A program made the translations under genes and the position numbers. A model generated the notes under the pieces. That model was not told the origin of the DNA and ran no database searches. It saw only the letters and a program-made list of their open reading frames with translations. Shown here one piece after another: positions 5,246-14,161 of a stretch of DNA of 32,954 bases. This DNA comes from Candidatus Iainarchaeum sp. (GTDB taxonomy: Archaea > Iainarchaeota > Iainarchaeia > Iainarchaeales > GCA-2688035), in the NCBI GenBank assembly GCA_017610175.1, contig JAFCCO010000014.1:1-32954 (forward strand), in the 5' to 3' direction. Positions within the stretch are counted from its first letter, which is position 1; every line of letters starts with the position of its first letter.

Positions 5246-7874
5246 GCTGGTTGTTTGCGCTTTCCTGTTGTTGTTTTGTTCGCAGGCTTTTGCTTTTTTT
5301 GGTTTGTTTGAGCGGCAGATGCCGCCAATAATTATTAACAATCTTGATGTTAATGGAGAGGATGTTAATGTTAACAATTTGTGGGCTGTAAACATTGATG
5401 CTAATTCTATTATTGTGGATTTTTTGGTTGGGAGAAACTATATTGATTTGAATATTTTGAATGATATTAATGCAAGGAATGCTGGTTTGACTGGCCAGCT
5501 TTGGGTTGGGGGGGGTTCGTTTTTTGGTGGGGATGTGAATGGTGCATACGATATTCGGGCTAAACAGTTTCTTTGGGCGGAAGGTGGAAAGCTTTGCACT
5601 GCAACGCAATGCTATGATATTGCTTTGGATTTAAATTTTTTTAGAAGCGAAGCAGACTTGAACACAATTGGCTTTGTGCCGTACGTTGGTGCTGGTTCAA
5701 ACGTTGACCTTGGAGCGTACGACTTTGCAACAACAGGCTCAGGTAGGTTTGACAGATTGGGCTTGAATGCCACAGTTGACCCACTCATTCAAATAAAAGG
5801 AATAATGTCTGCTACAGATAATTATGCGATTAATTTTGACGGTACAACAAATCCCTATACTGGGGATATAGATAATGTGCTTGCCCCTAAAGGTTTCAAA
5901 ATGCACAGAAAGTTTACAGGGAAGCCATATTTTGCGGCAACGTTTCCGATAGTAAACGATTTCCTTATTGATATGGATTTTGACACAAACCCAGGGGATG
6001 ATGTTCTGTCTTACTTAACCGCTTTTAGGAATGAAATTAAAATGCAAGCCAATTTTGCTCAAAGCGGTTCTCTTACTATGAGACCAATAGTTTCAGAAAA
6101 TATATTTGAGCCAGGAACTTCTACTTTTGGGGATGATGACTCTGTTGCGATTACGGGGGCGGGGAATGCAACTTTAGAATTTATATTAAGCGAAAATAAA
6201 CTGGGAAATAACAGCGCTTTTAGCAATATATTTACATTAAATAAATCAAGCGGCACTGTTACTATTACAGATATTGGATTGAACGTTTTGAATGGGTCAA
6301 AGTTTGCATCTCTGGATGCAGGAGCAACCGTAAACAGAACCAGTTATGTGGCGAAATTGAGTGGGAAAGGATACTCAGATGCCCAGTTTTCTGGCACAGA
6401 TAATATTACTTCAACCCGATACGGTTTGTACATAGACAATATCACAGGAGCGAACAATAATTACGGAATAGTAATAGCTCAAGATGACGTAGGTCTTACT
6501 TTAGGGGCTGGGAAAGAGGCAACTCTTTTAGGTTCGGCAAGCGGTTTTGAAACAACGTCAAACTTTCAGGCACGAGACTTTAACGGAACAAATATGGCTT
6601 TGGACGGCGGGCTTACTTTGAATGGCACCCCGTCTGTAATAGATTCGCCTAACGAAATTCATGTAAAAGCAAACGGTGACTTAGACGACTATATTGCTTT
6701 TGTTACTGCGGGAGGCTCTACAAAGATTGATGCTGTTGGAAGCACACTCTATTTTGATGCAGACGGTTCGGGAATGAATTTTTTAAACAACGACCTTTCA
6801 AACATTGCAACTTTAAATACTGTAGATTTGGTTGCATCTGACGATATATCGGCAGGCGGAAAAGTTACAGTTAATACTTCTGGTTCAGCACAAGATTACT
6901 TAACGCTAAACGGCTCAATTGGAGGAAGCCCACCAAGTTCAATACGAGGCGGTGGAATTAGTTTAAGTAATGGGGCGGGGATTGTTGGGCAGATGTATGC
7001 AAATTTAGATTATAGATTCGTGTGGGACACCACTAAGCAAGCTTCAAGTACGGACACTGGGAATGCGTGGCTGAACCTGCAAACAGGGGCGGTTTCGTTT
7101 GCAGGGCACAATTTTACGATAAGTAGTACAGGGCAAACGGCAATAGATGGCGACAACGTAAAGCTTCTTTTAGGAGAGGCTGGCGATGCTTCACTTTACT
7201 ATGATGCTGTGAATATGTTAATTAACCCAAAAGAAGTTGGAGGCGGAATACTCAAAATTTTGGGGGATGTAAACGCAGAAACGGCTTACTTTGAATCTGC
7301 CAAAATTGGAGATTTAACAAATTTCACTAACTTTGCTTCTGATGGGCGACAAACAATGCTGGGAACAGCAAGGTATAAACTAGGTTTTGAAATTGATAAT
7401 TCTGGATTTAAAGAGCCACCTGCTCAGTCTGCTACTTTAGTGAATAGGGGAATTGGAACAGCTTATGAATTTTCTGACGGGCAAAGTGAACACATTCATG
7501 CTGAGATACGAATTACTGGCAGATGGGTGGATACAGAGGACTTGACTGTTATTTTGTTGTGGGATAGTCCAACAGTTTCAGAAGATTGCAACTGGGAAAT
7601 AACGTATTTGTTTAGAACATTCGATGAAGATATGAGTGAAGAGAATACAGAAGGAACTATATCCTGCCTAAAAACAAGTTCAAGCAATGCAAACGGATTG
7701 GTTCATTCAACTTGCACGATTCCAACAATAGATTTTAACCCAAATGATAAAATACTTCAATTAGAGATTTGGAGAAACGGAGACGACCCAGCTGACACAT
7801 TAGGAGACAGTGCTTATCTTCACACTATGATTATTCAAGGAATTGCTGACGAGTTGGGTGGAGTAGTAACTTAG
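5232..7874 (+). CDS. Large secreted surface/fibre-like protein (880 aa)
   Basis: ATG 5232 gives a clean signal peptide (MLASKLVVCAFLLLFCSQAFA) with GAGGTGG as SD; the frame is open further upstream. The N-terminal part is rich in short strands with repeated D-V-N/D-L-N/N-I-D units (about residues 25-75). A long beta-rich middle with many G-S-T and N residues resembles phage tail fibres or adhesins. The last ~150 residues (from about FEIDNSGF) look like a compact beta-sandwich with two cysteine-containing strands. No C-terminal membrane anchor is seen, so it is probably held by partners. The likely role is receptor binding. Confidence 0.7.
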   Translation: MLASKLVVCAFLLLFCSQAFAFFGLFERQMPPIIINNLDVNGEDVNVNNLWAVNIDANSIIVDFLVGRNYIDLNILNDINARNAGLTGQLWVGGGSFFGGDVNGAYDIRAKQFLWAEGGKLCTATQCYDIALDLNFFRSEADLNTIGFVPYVGAGSNVDLGAYDFATTGSGRFDRLGLNATVDPLIQIKGIMSATDNYAINFDGTTNPYTGDIDNVLAPKGFKMHRKFTGKPYFAATFPIVNDFLIDMDFDTNPGDDVLSYLTAFRNEIKMQANFAQSGSLTMRPIVSENIFEPGTSTFGDDDSVAITGAGNATLEFILSENKLGNNSAFSNIFTLNKSSGTVTITDIGLNVLNGSKFASLDAGATVNRTSYVAKLSGKGYSDAQFSGTDNITSTRYGLYIDNITGANNNYGIVIAQDDVGLTLGAGKEATLLGSASGFETTSNFQARDFNGTNMALDGGLTLNGTPSVIDSPNEIHVKANGDLDDYIAFVTAGGSTKIDAVGSTLYFDADGSGMNFLNNDLSNIATLNTVDLVASDDISAGGKVTVNTSGSAQDYLTLNGSIGGSPPSSIRGGGISLSNGAGIVGQMYANLDYRFVWDTTKQASSTDTGNAWLNLQTGAVSFAGHNFTISSTGQTAIDGDNVKLLLGEAGDASLYYDAVNMLINPKEVGGGILKILGDVNAETAYFESAKIGDLTNFTNFASDGRQTMLGTARYKLGFEIDNSGFKEPPAQSATLVNRGIGTAYEFSDGQSEHIHAEIRITGRWVDTEDLTVILLWDSPTVSEDCNWEITYLFRTFDEDMSEENTEGTISCLKTSSSNANGLVHSTCTIPTIDFNPNDKILQLEIWRNGDDPADTLGDSAYLHTMIIQGIADELGGVVT

Positions 7875-7906
7875 AAGGAAAATACACTAACGAGGTGAAT
7901 GTTTTT

Positions 7907-8407
7907 ATGAATGCGAAAAGGTTTTTGGTTGCGGTTGTGCTGTGCTTTGTTGTCGGAGGCGCAAGCTTGGCTGTTGCTGAGATAATGATTCCAGATGCCA
8001 CGCCAAGACAAGACCGTGTAATTGAAATTGACGCAAACACCGTAACGCAGATTAAAAGCTGGTACGTTGACGAACTTGGAATGAGGATTGACAACCTTAA
8101 CGCAGAGTTTGGAGAGCTTGCCTGCGACAATTCTGACAACAACTTTGCAAAATGTGCGTTTTCGGTTGAAAGTCCTATTTTGCACACAAGCCTTGAGATA
8201 GACAAATACAAGTGTGTTGATTTGAATGTTGAAACGAACCAGTGTATTACGTATGGGGAAAAGGATTTGGCTGAAAAGATTAAAAGCCAAAACGAGGCAT
8301 ACGAGGCAAAGCTTGACGAAATCAAAGAGGCAACAGAAATGCGACTAACCGCTTTACAAACTGCAGCGGCTGGAGCGGCCACAGTAACGGCTACGGAAAA
8401 AAAATAA
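7907..8407 (+). CDS. Secreted protein with C-terminal coiled coil (166 aa)
   Basis: A signal peptide (residues 1-23, MNAKRFLVAVVLCFVVGGAS...) leads a soluble domain with four cysteines (LACDNSD, AKCAF, YKCVD, NQCIT) that could form two disulfides. A helical segment (LAEKIKSQNEAYEAKLDEI) and an Ala/Thr-rich end follow. ATG 7907 fits the SD GAGGTGA 8 nt upstream; GTG 7895 overlaps that SD. It follows the fibre-like gene and may be its accessory or chaperone. Confidence 0.65.
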   Translation: MNAKRFLVAVVLCFVVGGASLAVAEIMIPDATPRQDRVIEIDANTVTQIKSWYVDELGMRIDNLNAEFGELACDNSDNNFAKCAFSVESPILHTSLEIDKYKCVDLNVETNQCITYGEKDLAEKIKSQNEAYEAKLDEIKEATEMRLTALQTAAAGAATVTATEKK

Positions 8408-8435
8408 AAAAAGTTATTCGAGGTGAATCAAAGAA

Positions 8436-8723
8436 ATGGACACGGTAATAAAAGTAGATGTAAAAAAGGCAACAGTAATTGTTTTGTTAATAGTTGGCGC
8501 TTTTTTTGCAGGAGCTTTGGCAACAGAGCGCCAGTTTGAATTAGCTGAACTGCTTCAGCCAAAACAAATAAGCTTGAACGAGGCAGACAGAAACATTTTG
8601 ATAGCGGTTGGACAAATTGCAGCCTTAACAGAATGTCAAAAGCTTGGATTTGAAACAAGTTTTATTGTGAGTGATTTGAATGGAATGCAGGTTGCAACAA
8701 CCGTTTGTGTGGAGGAAAACTAA
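8436..8723 (+). CDS. Membrane-anchored small protein (95 aa)
   Basis: One N-terminal transmembrane segment (about residues 12-29, ATVIVLLIVGAFFAGALA) follows a short basic start, and an external domain with two cysteines follows. The SD is GAGGTGA in the same context (CGAGGTGAAT) as for the gene at 7907. It is abutted by the next gene without a gap. Confidence 0.6.
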   Translation: MDTVIKVDVKKATVIVLLIVGAFFAGALATERQFELAELLQPKQISLNEADRNILIAVGQIAALTECQKLGFETSFIVSDLNGMQVATTVCVEEN

Positions 8724-9311
8724 ATGGATGAAGAGCAAGAGCAAGAAGAATACATTAAGCCATACGAACAGGATCATATTCCTGTAACAAGCGATCAACA
8801 GTTGGGCCAAGACATTTTGAGAACGAGTGCAAGAGTTTCAGATCCACCACTAATTAAAATGCAGAAGGTTAGGAGAAAAGTTCCGGTGTTCGGAGTGAAA
8901 ACAATTTTGTTAAAAGACGGTTCAACGAAAGATGTTGAGTTCATTGAAGCGTGGGAAATGCAAGAGTGGGATATTCCAATAAAGGTTCAGCCTGAATACC
9001 ACGAATTAATAACTGACGATATTGCAAGAGCCTTTCTTTCAAGAGAAGATTATTGGATTTACTTGGACATTGGAGAATATTGCCAAACGGTTAGATCTTT
9101 TGCAAAGCGTTACGATTTAGACTTGGCCCTGCATCATAACCATTGGGTTGACGGCTGCAATCAAATGGTTGTTGGATCGGGAGCGGTTGGAGGCCAAAGG
9201 GTAAAAATTGCAAAAGCAAACCTTTCGGAAACAACTTACAAAGCCGACACGTTCCAAATAATGCAGCAAAAGAAAGACAACACGAGAAAAAAAGTTTTGG
9301 GGATCTTTTAA
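8724..9311 (+). CDS. Hypothetical soluble protein (195 aa)
   Basis: An acidic N-terminus (MDEEQEQEEY) leads a soluble domain with no membrane segment. The centre has DIPIKVQPEYHELITDD and aromatic residues, and the C-terminus is basic. No family is recognised. It starts directly after the previous stop and ends one base before the next start. The six genes from 8724 to 12044 form a tight block ending in an ATPase, so an assembly or genome-packaging role is possible. Confidence 0.65.
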   Translation: MDEEQEQEEYIKPYEQDHIPVTSDQQLGQDILRTSARVSDPPLIKMQKVRRKVPVFGVKTILLKDGSTKDVEFIEAWEMQEWDIPIKVQPEYHELITDDIARAFLSREDYWIYLDIGEYCQTVRSFAKRYDLDLALHHNHWVDGCNQMVVGSGAVGGQRVKIAKANLSETTYKADTFQIMQQKKDNTRKKVLGIF

Positions 9312-9734
9312 ATGAAGTGGCTTAAAAAGGCTCGTGGAATGGGTGCTGGAACGTGGCTTCGAGAAAAGCAAAAGGCGGCAGCGTTCATAAAGCTTTCAGA
9401 AGGGCTTGGGGGAAAAATGATTGTTTCCCAAGTGATGAAGCGAAACTGGTACAGGCACATTGACAAAGCGCTTGCAGGCAACACAACAGCTCGTGACTTT
9501 AAACACTGGAAGAAAATGGTAAAGATGTTTAAGCGAGAGCTTGTTGGAACTCCAACAAGGGAAACAAGTTCGTTGCTTGAGTGGCTTGAAGGATTCAAAG
9601 AGCGAGTAAAGGTTGAAAAGATAACAAAGAGTGATTTAGCAAAGTGGCTTCCGCATTTTAAGGAATATATGCTTTCCTGCGAGGGCAACTATGCAAACAA
9701 CTACATAATTAAAAATGAGTTAATGGAGGGATGA
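9312..9734 (+). CDS. Hypothetical basic helical protein (140 aa)
   Basis: The protein is lysine- and arginine-rich and appears all-helical (KKARGMGAGTWLREKQKAAA, FKHWKKMVKMFKRELV), without membrane segments or cysteine pairs; one cysteine near the end. It might bind nucleic acid or membrane lipids, but nothing identifies it. The start abuts the preceding stop. Confidence 0.6.
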   Translation: MKWLKKARGMGAGTWLREKQKAAAFIKLSEGLGGKMIVSQVMKRNWYRHIDKALAGNTTARDFKHWKKMVKMFKRELVGTPTRETSSLLEWLEGFKERVKVEKITKSDLAKWLPHFKEYMLSCEGNYANNYIIKNELMEG

Positions 9735-9735
9735 A

Positions 9736-10446
9736 ATGTTTGGGGTGAAGAAAAAAATTAAAGAAATGTTACCGCCAAAAGAAGAGGTTGGTATAAAGGG
9801 CGCTGAAGAAATAGGTGAAAGGGAAATAATGGGAAAGTATCTGTTGAGAGATATGCCCTTGTTTAAGTATGAAATTTTTGCATACTTTGGAACGTTTGCT
9901 GCATTCTTAATGGTTTCAGCAGTTGACAGGCTTGGAATTGTTCCGGGCTTGACTGGAAAGGTTTTTTTTCCACTTTTGCTTGTTCCGATAGTTGTGTGGT
10001 TTATTAAGTGGGCGAAGTATATGCCGAAGAAGAACCGCATTCCAGGAATGCGCATTTATAAAAGCGGGGTAGTGGAGTTAAAGGTTGAGGACTTGTCAAA
10101 GGGGTATGTTGTTTACGGCAAGGGAGAAAACGCTCAGCGAAAGTATATAACAAAACTAAATCGGCACGTTGAAGCAAGCACTGGAAGGCCGTTTCTTGTA
10201 ACAAGTGAACTGCGAGGGGAAAACATTTGTTTGGTTGAGGACTCTAAGCCAGATATGCGAAGTGAAGAGTTTAACGGAGTGCTTGAATTAAACACCGTTA
10301 TTGCAACAAAGAAGGCAATGGCAAGGTCGATAAATTTCACTAAGGAGGACTTGTTGTCACCGCAAATGATTTTGGCATTTTTGACAATGGGAATGGTGGC
10401 TTTCTTGCTTGTGAAAAACTTGGGCTTTTTGCCGGGAATGGCGTGA
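9736..10446 (+). CDS. Membrane protein with soluble domain (236 aa)
   Basis: Two transmembrane helices (about residues 45-65 and 73-92) are followed by a cytosol- or lumen-facing domain (about 100-205) with alternating strands, and a third helix near the C-terminus (about 212-232). The start follows the SD GGAGGGATG just before the previous stop. It sits upstream of the ATPase and may form the membrane platform on which the ATPase works. Confidence 0.6.
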   Translation: MFGVKKKIKEMLPPKEEVGIKGAEEIGEREIMGKYLLRDMPLFKYEIFAYFGTFAAFLMVSAVDRLGIVPGLTGKVFFPLLLVPIVVWFIKWAKYMPKKNRIPGMRIYKSGVVELKVEDLSKGYVVYGKGENAQRKYITKLNRHVEASTGRPFLVTSELRGENICLVEDSKPDMRSEEFNGVLELNTVIATKKAMARSINFTKEDLLSPQMILAFLTMGMVAFLLVKNLGFLPGMA

Positions 10447-10450
10447 AAGC

Positions 10451-10726
10451 ATGGGAAAGAAAGGCGGTAGAAGAATAAGCATTCCACGCATTGAGGATAG
10501 GAGTAAACACAATACACGGTTTGCTATTTTGAATAATGAACTTAACGGAAGTCCAACAAAGGTTTTGGAAAAGTTTGTTGACACCGGGTTTAAGGGTGAC
10601 TGGTGGACTAAAGAGGGCTTGCGGGAAAGCAAAGCGTTCAGGCGATTAATCGAACTAACGTGGGGAAAAAGCTTTCTCAAAAACCTTGAAAGGATTCGTA
10701 GGGAACAGGAAAAGAAAGGGATTTGA
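10451..10726 (+). CDS. Hypothetical small basic protein (91 aa)
   Basis: A basic N-terminus (MGKKGGRRISIPRIEDRSKH) leads a helical body with WWTKEGLRESKAFRR and RRIRREQEKK-like charge near the end. There is no membrane segment. It lies directly before 10727 in the ATPase block. No family is recognised. Confidence 0.6.
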   Translation: MGKKGGRRISIPRIEDRSKHNTRFAILNNELNGSPTKVLEKFVDTGFKGDWWTKEGLRESKAFRRLIELTWGKSFLKNLERIRREQEKKGI

Positions 10727-11161
10727 ATGGGGTACAAAGACAGCCGATCTGTGACATACGGTGACTTAGTGTTTAGGCATCTTGACAGGATGTCTGACTC
10801 GCTAAGTTCCGGAATGGATGTTGGAAAGCCAAACACAGCCTTGTTGACTTCTTACTATTTGCACATTCTTCACTTTCAAAGCATGTTAACAAAGTGTATC
10901 ACCGGAAGCAAACTGAAGAAAATAAGGACAATCAAAGCGCAGATTCCTGCGGTTGCAACAATGTATAATGGAAGCTTAAAGGACAGCATTGTTTTCTTAG
11001 AAGCCATAAGTGAATGGTTTGAAATCCTTTTAATTGTAGCAAGCGAGAGCAACGTTCTTTCAATGACTCCAAGAGCTTTTAACGATTACAACAATGATAC
11101 AATTGAGGAAATGAGTGCTTATGGTAACGAAGAAAGTGCCGACAGCTCTGCTAAATCATAA
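10727..11161 (+). CDS. Hypothetical helical protein (144 aa)
   Basis: The sequence looks like an all-helical soluble domain (VFRHLDRMSDSL, LLTSYYLHILHFQSML, IVFLEAISEWFEILLIV) with an acidic, serine-rich tail. Its end overlaps the ATPase start by about 40 bases, so the two are coupled and the products may interact. No family is recognised. Confidence 0.6.
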   Translation: MGYKDSRSVTYGDLVFRHLDRMSDSLSSGMDVGKPNTALLTSYYLHILHFQSMLTKCITGSKLKKIRTIKAQIPAVATMYNGSLKDSIVFLEAISEWFEILLIVASESNVLSMTPRAFNDYNNDTIEEMSAYGNEESADSSAKS

Positions 11162-12044
11162 AGACGCTTGGTTTTTTGTTCCAAATTGGAGGCGAATGCA
11201 CAACAAAAGACAGCAGTTTAACGCTGTTTTTGCGGGCCAGTGTGGAACGGGAAAGAGCTATGCAAGCCTTTCAACGGCTGAGTTGATGGACAGAGCGCCA
11301 AACGTTGAGGAAGAAACCCGTTTTTCGCTTGACAATGTTGCCTTTTCTTCGGGAGATTTTGCAAGGTTAACGAACAAAAAAACTCCAATTGGTGGCGCTA
11401 TTTTAATTGATGACGCTGCCTTTTCAGCGTACTCAAAGGATGCGATGACTCGTGAAGTAAAGCAGGTTGCGAAAATTTTCATTAGCCAGAGGCACAAGAG
11501 GCGGTGCATTCTTATTTCGCTTCCGGCTCTTGATATGCTTGCAAAGAACATCATGCAGACAATGCTTTACTATATTGAAATGAAGTCTATTGATTACCAC
11601 AAATCTATATCTTATGGAAAGCCTCATCAAATCATTTTGAACCCGAAGACTGGCAAGCTGTATTATAGATGGCTTACTCACTGGAGGAATGAGCGCCATC
11701 CTAAGTTTGGCTTCAGGAATTCGGTTGAGCTATACAGGCCTGATCTTTCGTTCTCTGTGCCTTCAAAGAACTTGCGTAGGGACTATGAAAAGTATCGTGC
11801 AGATGCTATGGCTTCTCATTATGAGGAAGCACAGCGCATTATTGAAAATAAGAAGGAAAAAAAGAGTACATTGGCTGACGCTTATAACGAAGTTAAGGCA
11901 AATGTAGAGCCTTTTTTGAATAAACGTAACCGTGTTGATGCTGGAAAGCTAATGTTGAAGGGTTTATCTGAGTATAAGGCTAAAAACATTGCTAAACTGC
12001 TTAATGATGAGAGGGATAGGGGGTTGAGTGAGATTATTGTATAA
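11121..12044 (+). CDS. P-loop ATPase, Zot/FtsK-HerA-like (assembly or packaging)
   Basis: Walker A is GQCGTGKS at residues 39-46, Walker B is AILIDD at 93-98, and a sensor-like strand ILISLP lies at 130-135. The QVAKIFISQRHKRR helix between them resembles Zot and FtsK/HerA-type ATPases of filamentous and archaeal viruses. The C-terminal third is charged and helical. ATG 11121 or GTG 11115 could be the start (GAGGAA at 11105). It is the last gene of the 8.7-12.0 kb block. It probably drives genome packaging or virion extrusion at the membrane; a DNA-transfer role is the alternative. Confidence 0.78.
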   Translation: MVTKKVPTALLNHKDAWFFVPNWRRMHNKRQQFNAVFAGQCGTGKSYASLSTAELMDRAPNVEEETRFSLDNVAFSSGDFARLTNKKTPIGGAILIDDAAFSAYSKDAMTREVKQVAKIFISQRHKRRCILISLPALDMLAKNIMQTMLYYIEMKSIDYHKSISYGKPHQIILNPKTGKLYYRWLTHWRNERHPKFGFRNSVELYRPDLSFSVPSKNLRRDYEKYRADAMASHYEEAQRIIENKKEKKSTLADAYNEVKANVEPFLNKRNRVDAGKLMLKGLSEYKAKNIAKLLNDERDRGLSEIIV

Positions 12045-12060
12045 TATATAATATAATAAA
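12038..12060 (+). promoter_or_regulatory. Candidate TATA region before the integrase
   Basis: After the ATPase stop, the sequence is solid A/T with several overlapping TATA-like boxes (TATAATATATAATATAATAA). The integrase ATG is 110 bases further on. The interval also has a small hairpin TTCGCC-TTCT-GGCGAA near 12112-12127. A leader RNA or the viral attachment site could lie here; neither can be shown from this window. Confidence 0.4.
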
Positions 12061-12170
12061 GGGAAGCACAAACACCTCATTTTTACCGAAAAGCGAACAG
12101 TATGCGGTGTGGTTCGCCTTCTGGCGAAACAGCGAAAGGATTTTAAGAAGTTGTGTAAGAAATAATCATC

Positions 12171-12719
12171 ATGAACAAGTATAATTCATTTGGGCTATCC
12201 TATGCGGACTTTAAGGAACGAATAACATCCATAAAGGACACCAGGGATGCCGCTTTGTTCGCAACTATCTACTGCGGGTACGCAAGAGTCGGAGAAATCG
12301 TTAAAGGAAGGTACTCAAAGAACCCACCCGTTGAAAAAGAACAAATTAAACTAACTAAGCGACACTTATTTATTGACATTTTAACCGAGAAGACAGGCCA
12401 GTGGAGGCGTGTGCCTTCAAGCAGGCTTTACGATGGCTGGCTTCACGATCCAATTGTTGAGTGGATTGAACAATGTCAAACGGATGCGTTGTTTCCGTAC
12501 ACTACCCGGTGGGCACAGTACAGGTTTGCCAAGCACTTTGGTTCAAGCCACATTCATTTGCTTAGGCATTGGGCCTGCAATCATGCGCTTCAAGGCAAAC
12601 GAACCACTAAGCGCTTGCTTCCGCAGTATGTGGCACACTTAGGAGGCTGGACAAGCATCAACACGTTCTACCACACTTACGCTCACTTTACAATTGAGGA
12701 TTTTATTGACCAAATTTAA
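12171..12719 (+). CDS. Tyrosine recombinase (integrase), catalytic domain only
   Basis: The 182 residues carry the tyrosine-recombinase pattern: R39 in CGYARVGEIV, a candidate K74 in the TEKTGQWRRVP beta hairpin, the H-x-x-R motif at HLLRH (129-133), HLGGW at 156-160 and the nucleophile candidate Y170 in FYHTYAH. Most integrases have 300 or more residues with an N-terminal core-binding domain, which is missing here; an in-frame stop lies 15 bases before the ATG. It probably inserts the circle in the host chromosome or resolves multimers. Confidence 0.85.
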   Translation: MNKYNSFGLSYADFKERITSIKDTRDAALFATIYCGYARVGEIVKGRYSKNPPVEKEQIKLTKRHLFIDILTEKTGQWRRVPSSRLYDGWLHDPIVEWIEQCQTDALFPYTTRWAQYRFAKHFGSSHIHLLRHWACNHALQGKRTTKRLLPQYVAHLGGWTSINTFYHTYAHFTIEDFIDQI

Positions 12720-12731
12720 GGGGGAGATTTT

Positions 12732-12896
12732 ATGGAAAGAAAAAGTTCTGATGAAGCAAAAGCAATGAGGTATTATAATAGGCTTATTTTTAGGATTATA
12801 AATTTGATAATAGCTTTATTCTTTTTGTTTGTTGTTTTATGTGGCGTGATTTTTTTTATTCCTATTGTTTGGAATATTGCAGTTAGTAACTTTTAA
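12732..12896 (+). CDS. Small single-pass membrane protein (54 aa)
   Basis: A polar, basic N-terminus (MERKSSDEAKAMRYYNRL) is followed by a long hydrophobic segment (about residues 20-48). The SD is GGGGGAGA at 12720-12727, 5 to 10 nt before the ATG. No family is recognised. Confidence 0.6.
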   Translation: MERKSSDEAKAMRYYNRLIFRIINLIIALFFLFVVLCGVIFFIPIVWNIAVSNF

Positions 12897-12908
12897 GGGG
12901 GTGAAATT

Positions 12909-13046
12909 ATGGACTACAATATTGGATCAAAGCTTGACGATTTGATTGCTGGCGAGGTTGAAATAATTAAGCGCTTTGACAAATTAATTAAGCTTTCAGA
13001 AATGGACGTTGCTGTTGAAGACAAAAACGAGAAGGGGAAGGATTGA
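12909..13046 (+). CDS. Small acidic helical protein (45 aa)
   Basis: A soluble charged helix (DDLIAGEVEIIKRFDKLIKL) has a strong SD (GGGGGTGA at 12897-12904). Its stop overlaps the TTG start of the AglB-like gene (TTGA), and its GAGAAGGGGAAGG provides that gene's SD. No function is recognised. Confidence 0.55.
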   Translation: MDYNIGSKLDDLIAGEVEIIKRFDKLIKLSEMDVAVEDKNEKGKD

Positions 13047-14143
13047 AGCTTTCCCCCTTCCTTATTTTTTTTGTGCTACTTTTTGTAGCCTTTGGCATAT
13101 ACTTTTTGCGGCCTGATTTTGTTGGAATGGACTCTTACGGACATTTACTTTTAACTTGTCAAAATAACAACGCAATGGGGGCTACTGGCATACCTTTTTT
13201 GCTGTTTGATGCCATTCCTTGTAATTTAATAGAACTCAAGATGCTTTTATTCTGCTGTGCTTTCGTTTCAGGGTGTTTCATAATCAAGATGGCTATGTTA
13301 TTCAGTAAAGAACACGGTTGGCGTGCGAGTTACCTGATTTTTTTGTCACCGGTTCTTGTTTTGGAGTTTTCAAAATTTGAAAATGATGCTTTTGCGTTTC
13401 CAATTCTGTTTGCTTCGCTGTACTTTTTCTTCAAGTCGCTTAAAGCAAACCCTGTGCTGAGAAAGGAAATGGTTTTGGCCCTTGCTCTTTTAATTCCGGC
13501 TGGGCTTTTGTGGAGTGGTTCTTGGTATTTTCTTGTTTCTTACTCGCTGAACTTTTTTTGGCTTGGATTAATTTCAGTTCCGGCCATTTTACTTTTTCGT
13601 AAATCTTTTGTTGGGGGAATTTTGCGAACTTCTCGCATTGCTGAAGATATGCCTTTTTTACTTCATGTTCATTGGGTTTTAATTCTTGGGTTTGCGGGGG
13701 TTATTCTTTCCCCCCTTTTGTTGCCACAGGCGGTGTTCTTTTTTGCAATGGGTTTGGCTTCTGCAAAGTTTTGGATACTTTCATTGCCTTTTTTAGTGTG
13801 CGGTGCGGTTTTGTTGCATGAACGTTTGAACAGCCCTTCCCTAAATACGATTGCGTTGGTTATTGCGCTGTTTGCAGTTGTTGGAACAGCTCAAAGCATT
13901 ATGCTTAACCCGCCAACTGAAAGCCACTGGCAAGCCCTTGAATTTGCTAACGAAATCTCTGACGGAAACTATGCAGCAGACTGGGGGTACGGCTACTGGC
14001 GGCTTTGGGCAGGCCACGACACAAACTCTTACGGAACGTTTTGGAAGCAAGAGGACTACAACGGAATGATTGCAGTTTCAGAACAGCCTCTTGGATGCCC
14101 ACAAATTAAACAATTTGGAAAAGTTGGTGTATGGCGTTGCTAA
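13043..14143 (+). CDS. Compact STT3/AglB-like oligosaccharyltransferase or related GT-C enzyme
   Basis: The 366-residue protein has about nine to ten hydrophobic helices. Its first loop has DFVGMDSYGHLL (residues 25-36), like the acidic DxxxH/Y site of STT3 enzymes. After the last helix comes a short soluble part with DWGYGYW (313-319), which resembles the WWDYG signature of STT3/AglB, preceded by HWQALEFANEISDGN as in the real family. Typical AglB is 600-1000 residues, so this is a minimal version. It may attach lipid-linked glycan to asparagines of the viral surface proteins. TTG start, coupled to the previous gene. Confidence 0.62.
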   Translation: MKLSPFLIFFVLLFVAFGIYFLRPDFVGMDSYGHLLLTCQNNNAMGATGIPFLLFDAIPCNLIELKMLLFCCAFVSGCFIIKMAMLFSKEHGWRASYLIFLSPVLVLEFSKFENDAFAFPILFASLYFFFKSLKANPVLRKEMVLALALLIPAGLLWSGSWYFLVSYSLNFFWLGLISVPAILLFRKSFVGGILRTSRIAEDMPFLLHVHWVLILGFAGVILSPLLLPQAVFFFAMGLASAKFWILSLPFLVCGAVLLHERLNSPSLNTIALVIALFAVVGTAQSIMLNPPTESHWQALEFANEISDGNYAADWGYGYWRLWAGHDTNSYGTFWKQEDYNGMIAVSEQPLGCPQIKQFGKVGVWRC

Positions 14144-14161
14144 GGAAGTGAAAAATAAAAA

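Noticed and set aside
5205..5609. Minus-strand ORFs opposite the secreted protein gene
   Set aside because: They are proline/isoleucine/asparagine-rich shadows of a G/T-rich coding strand and have no SD or family signal.
12095..12135. Possible tRNA fragment or attachment site (GGTTCGCC hairpin)
   Set aside because: The stem is only six pairs, and no acceptor stem, anticodon arm or complete T-loop sequence can be built around it.
12058..12163. Open frame before the integrase encoding a basic helix
   Set aside because: It has no ATG, GTG or TTG start near its beginning (stop at 12049) and no SD, so I do not annotate it as a gene.
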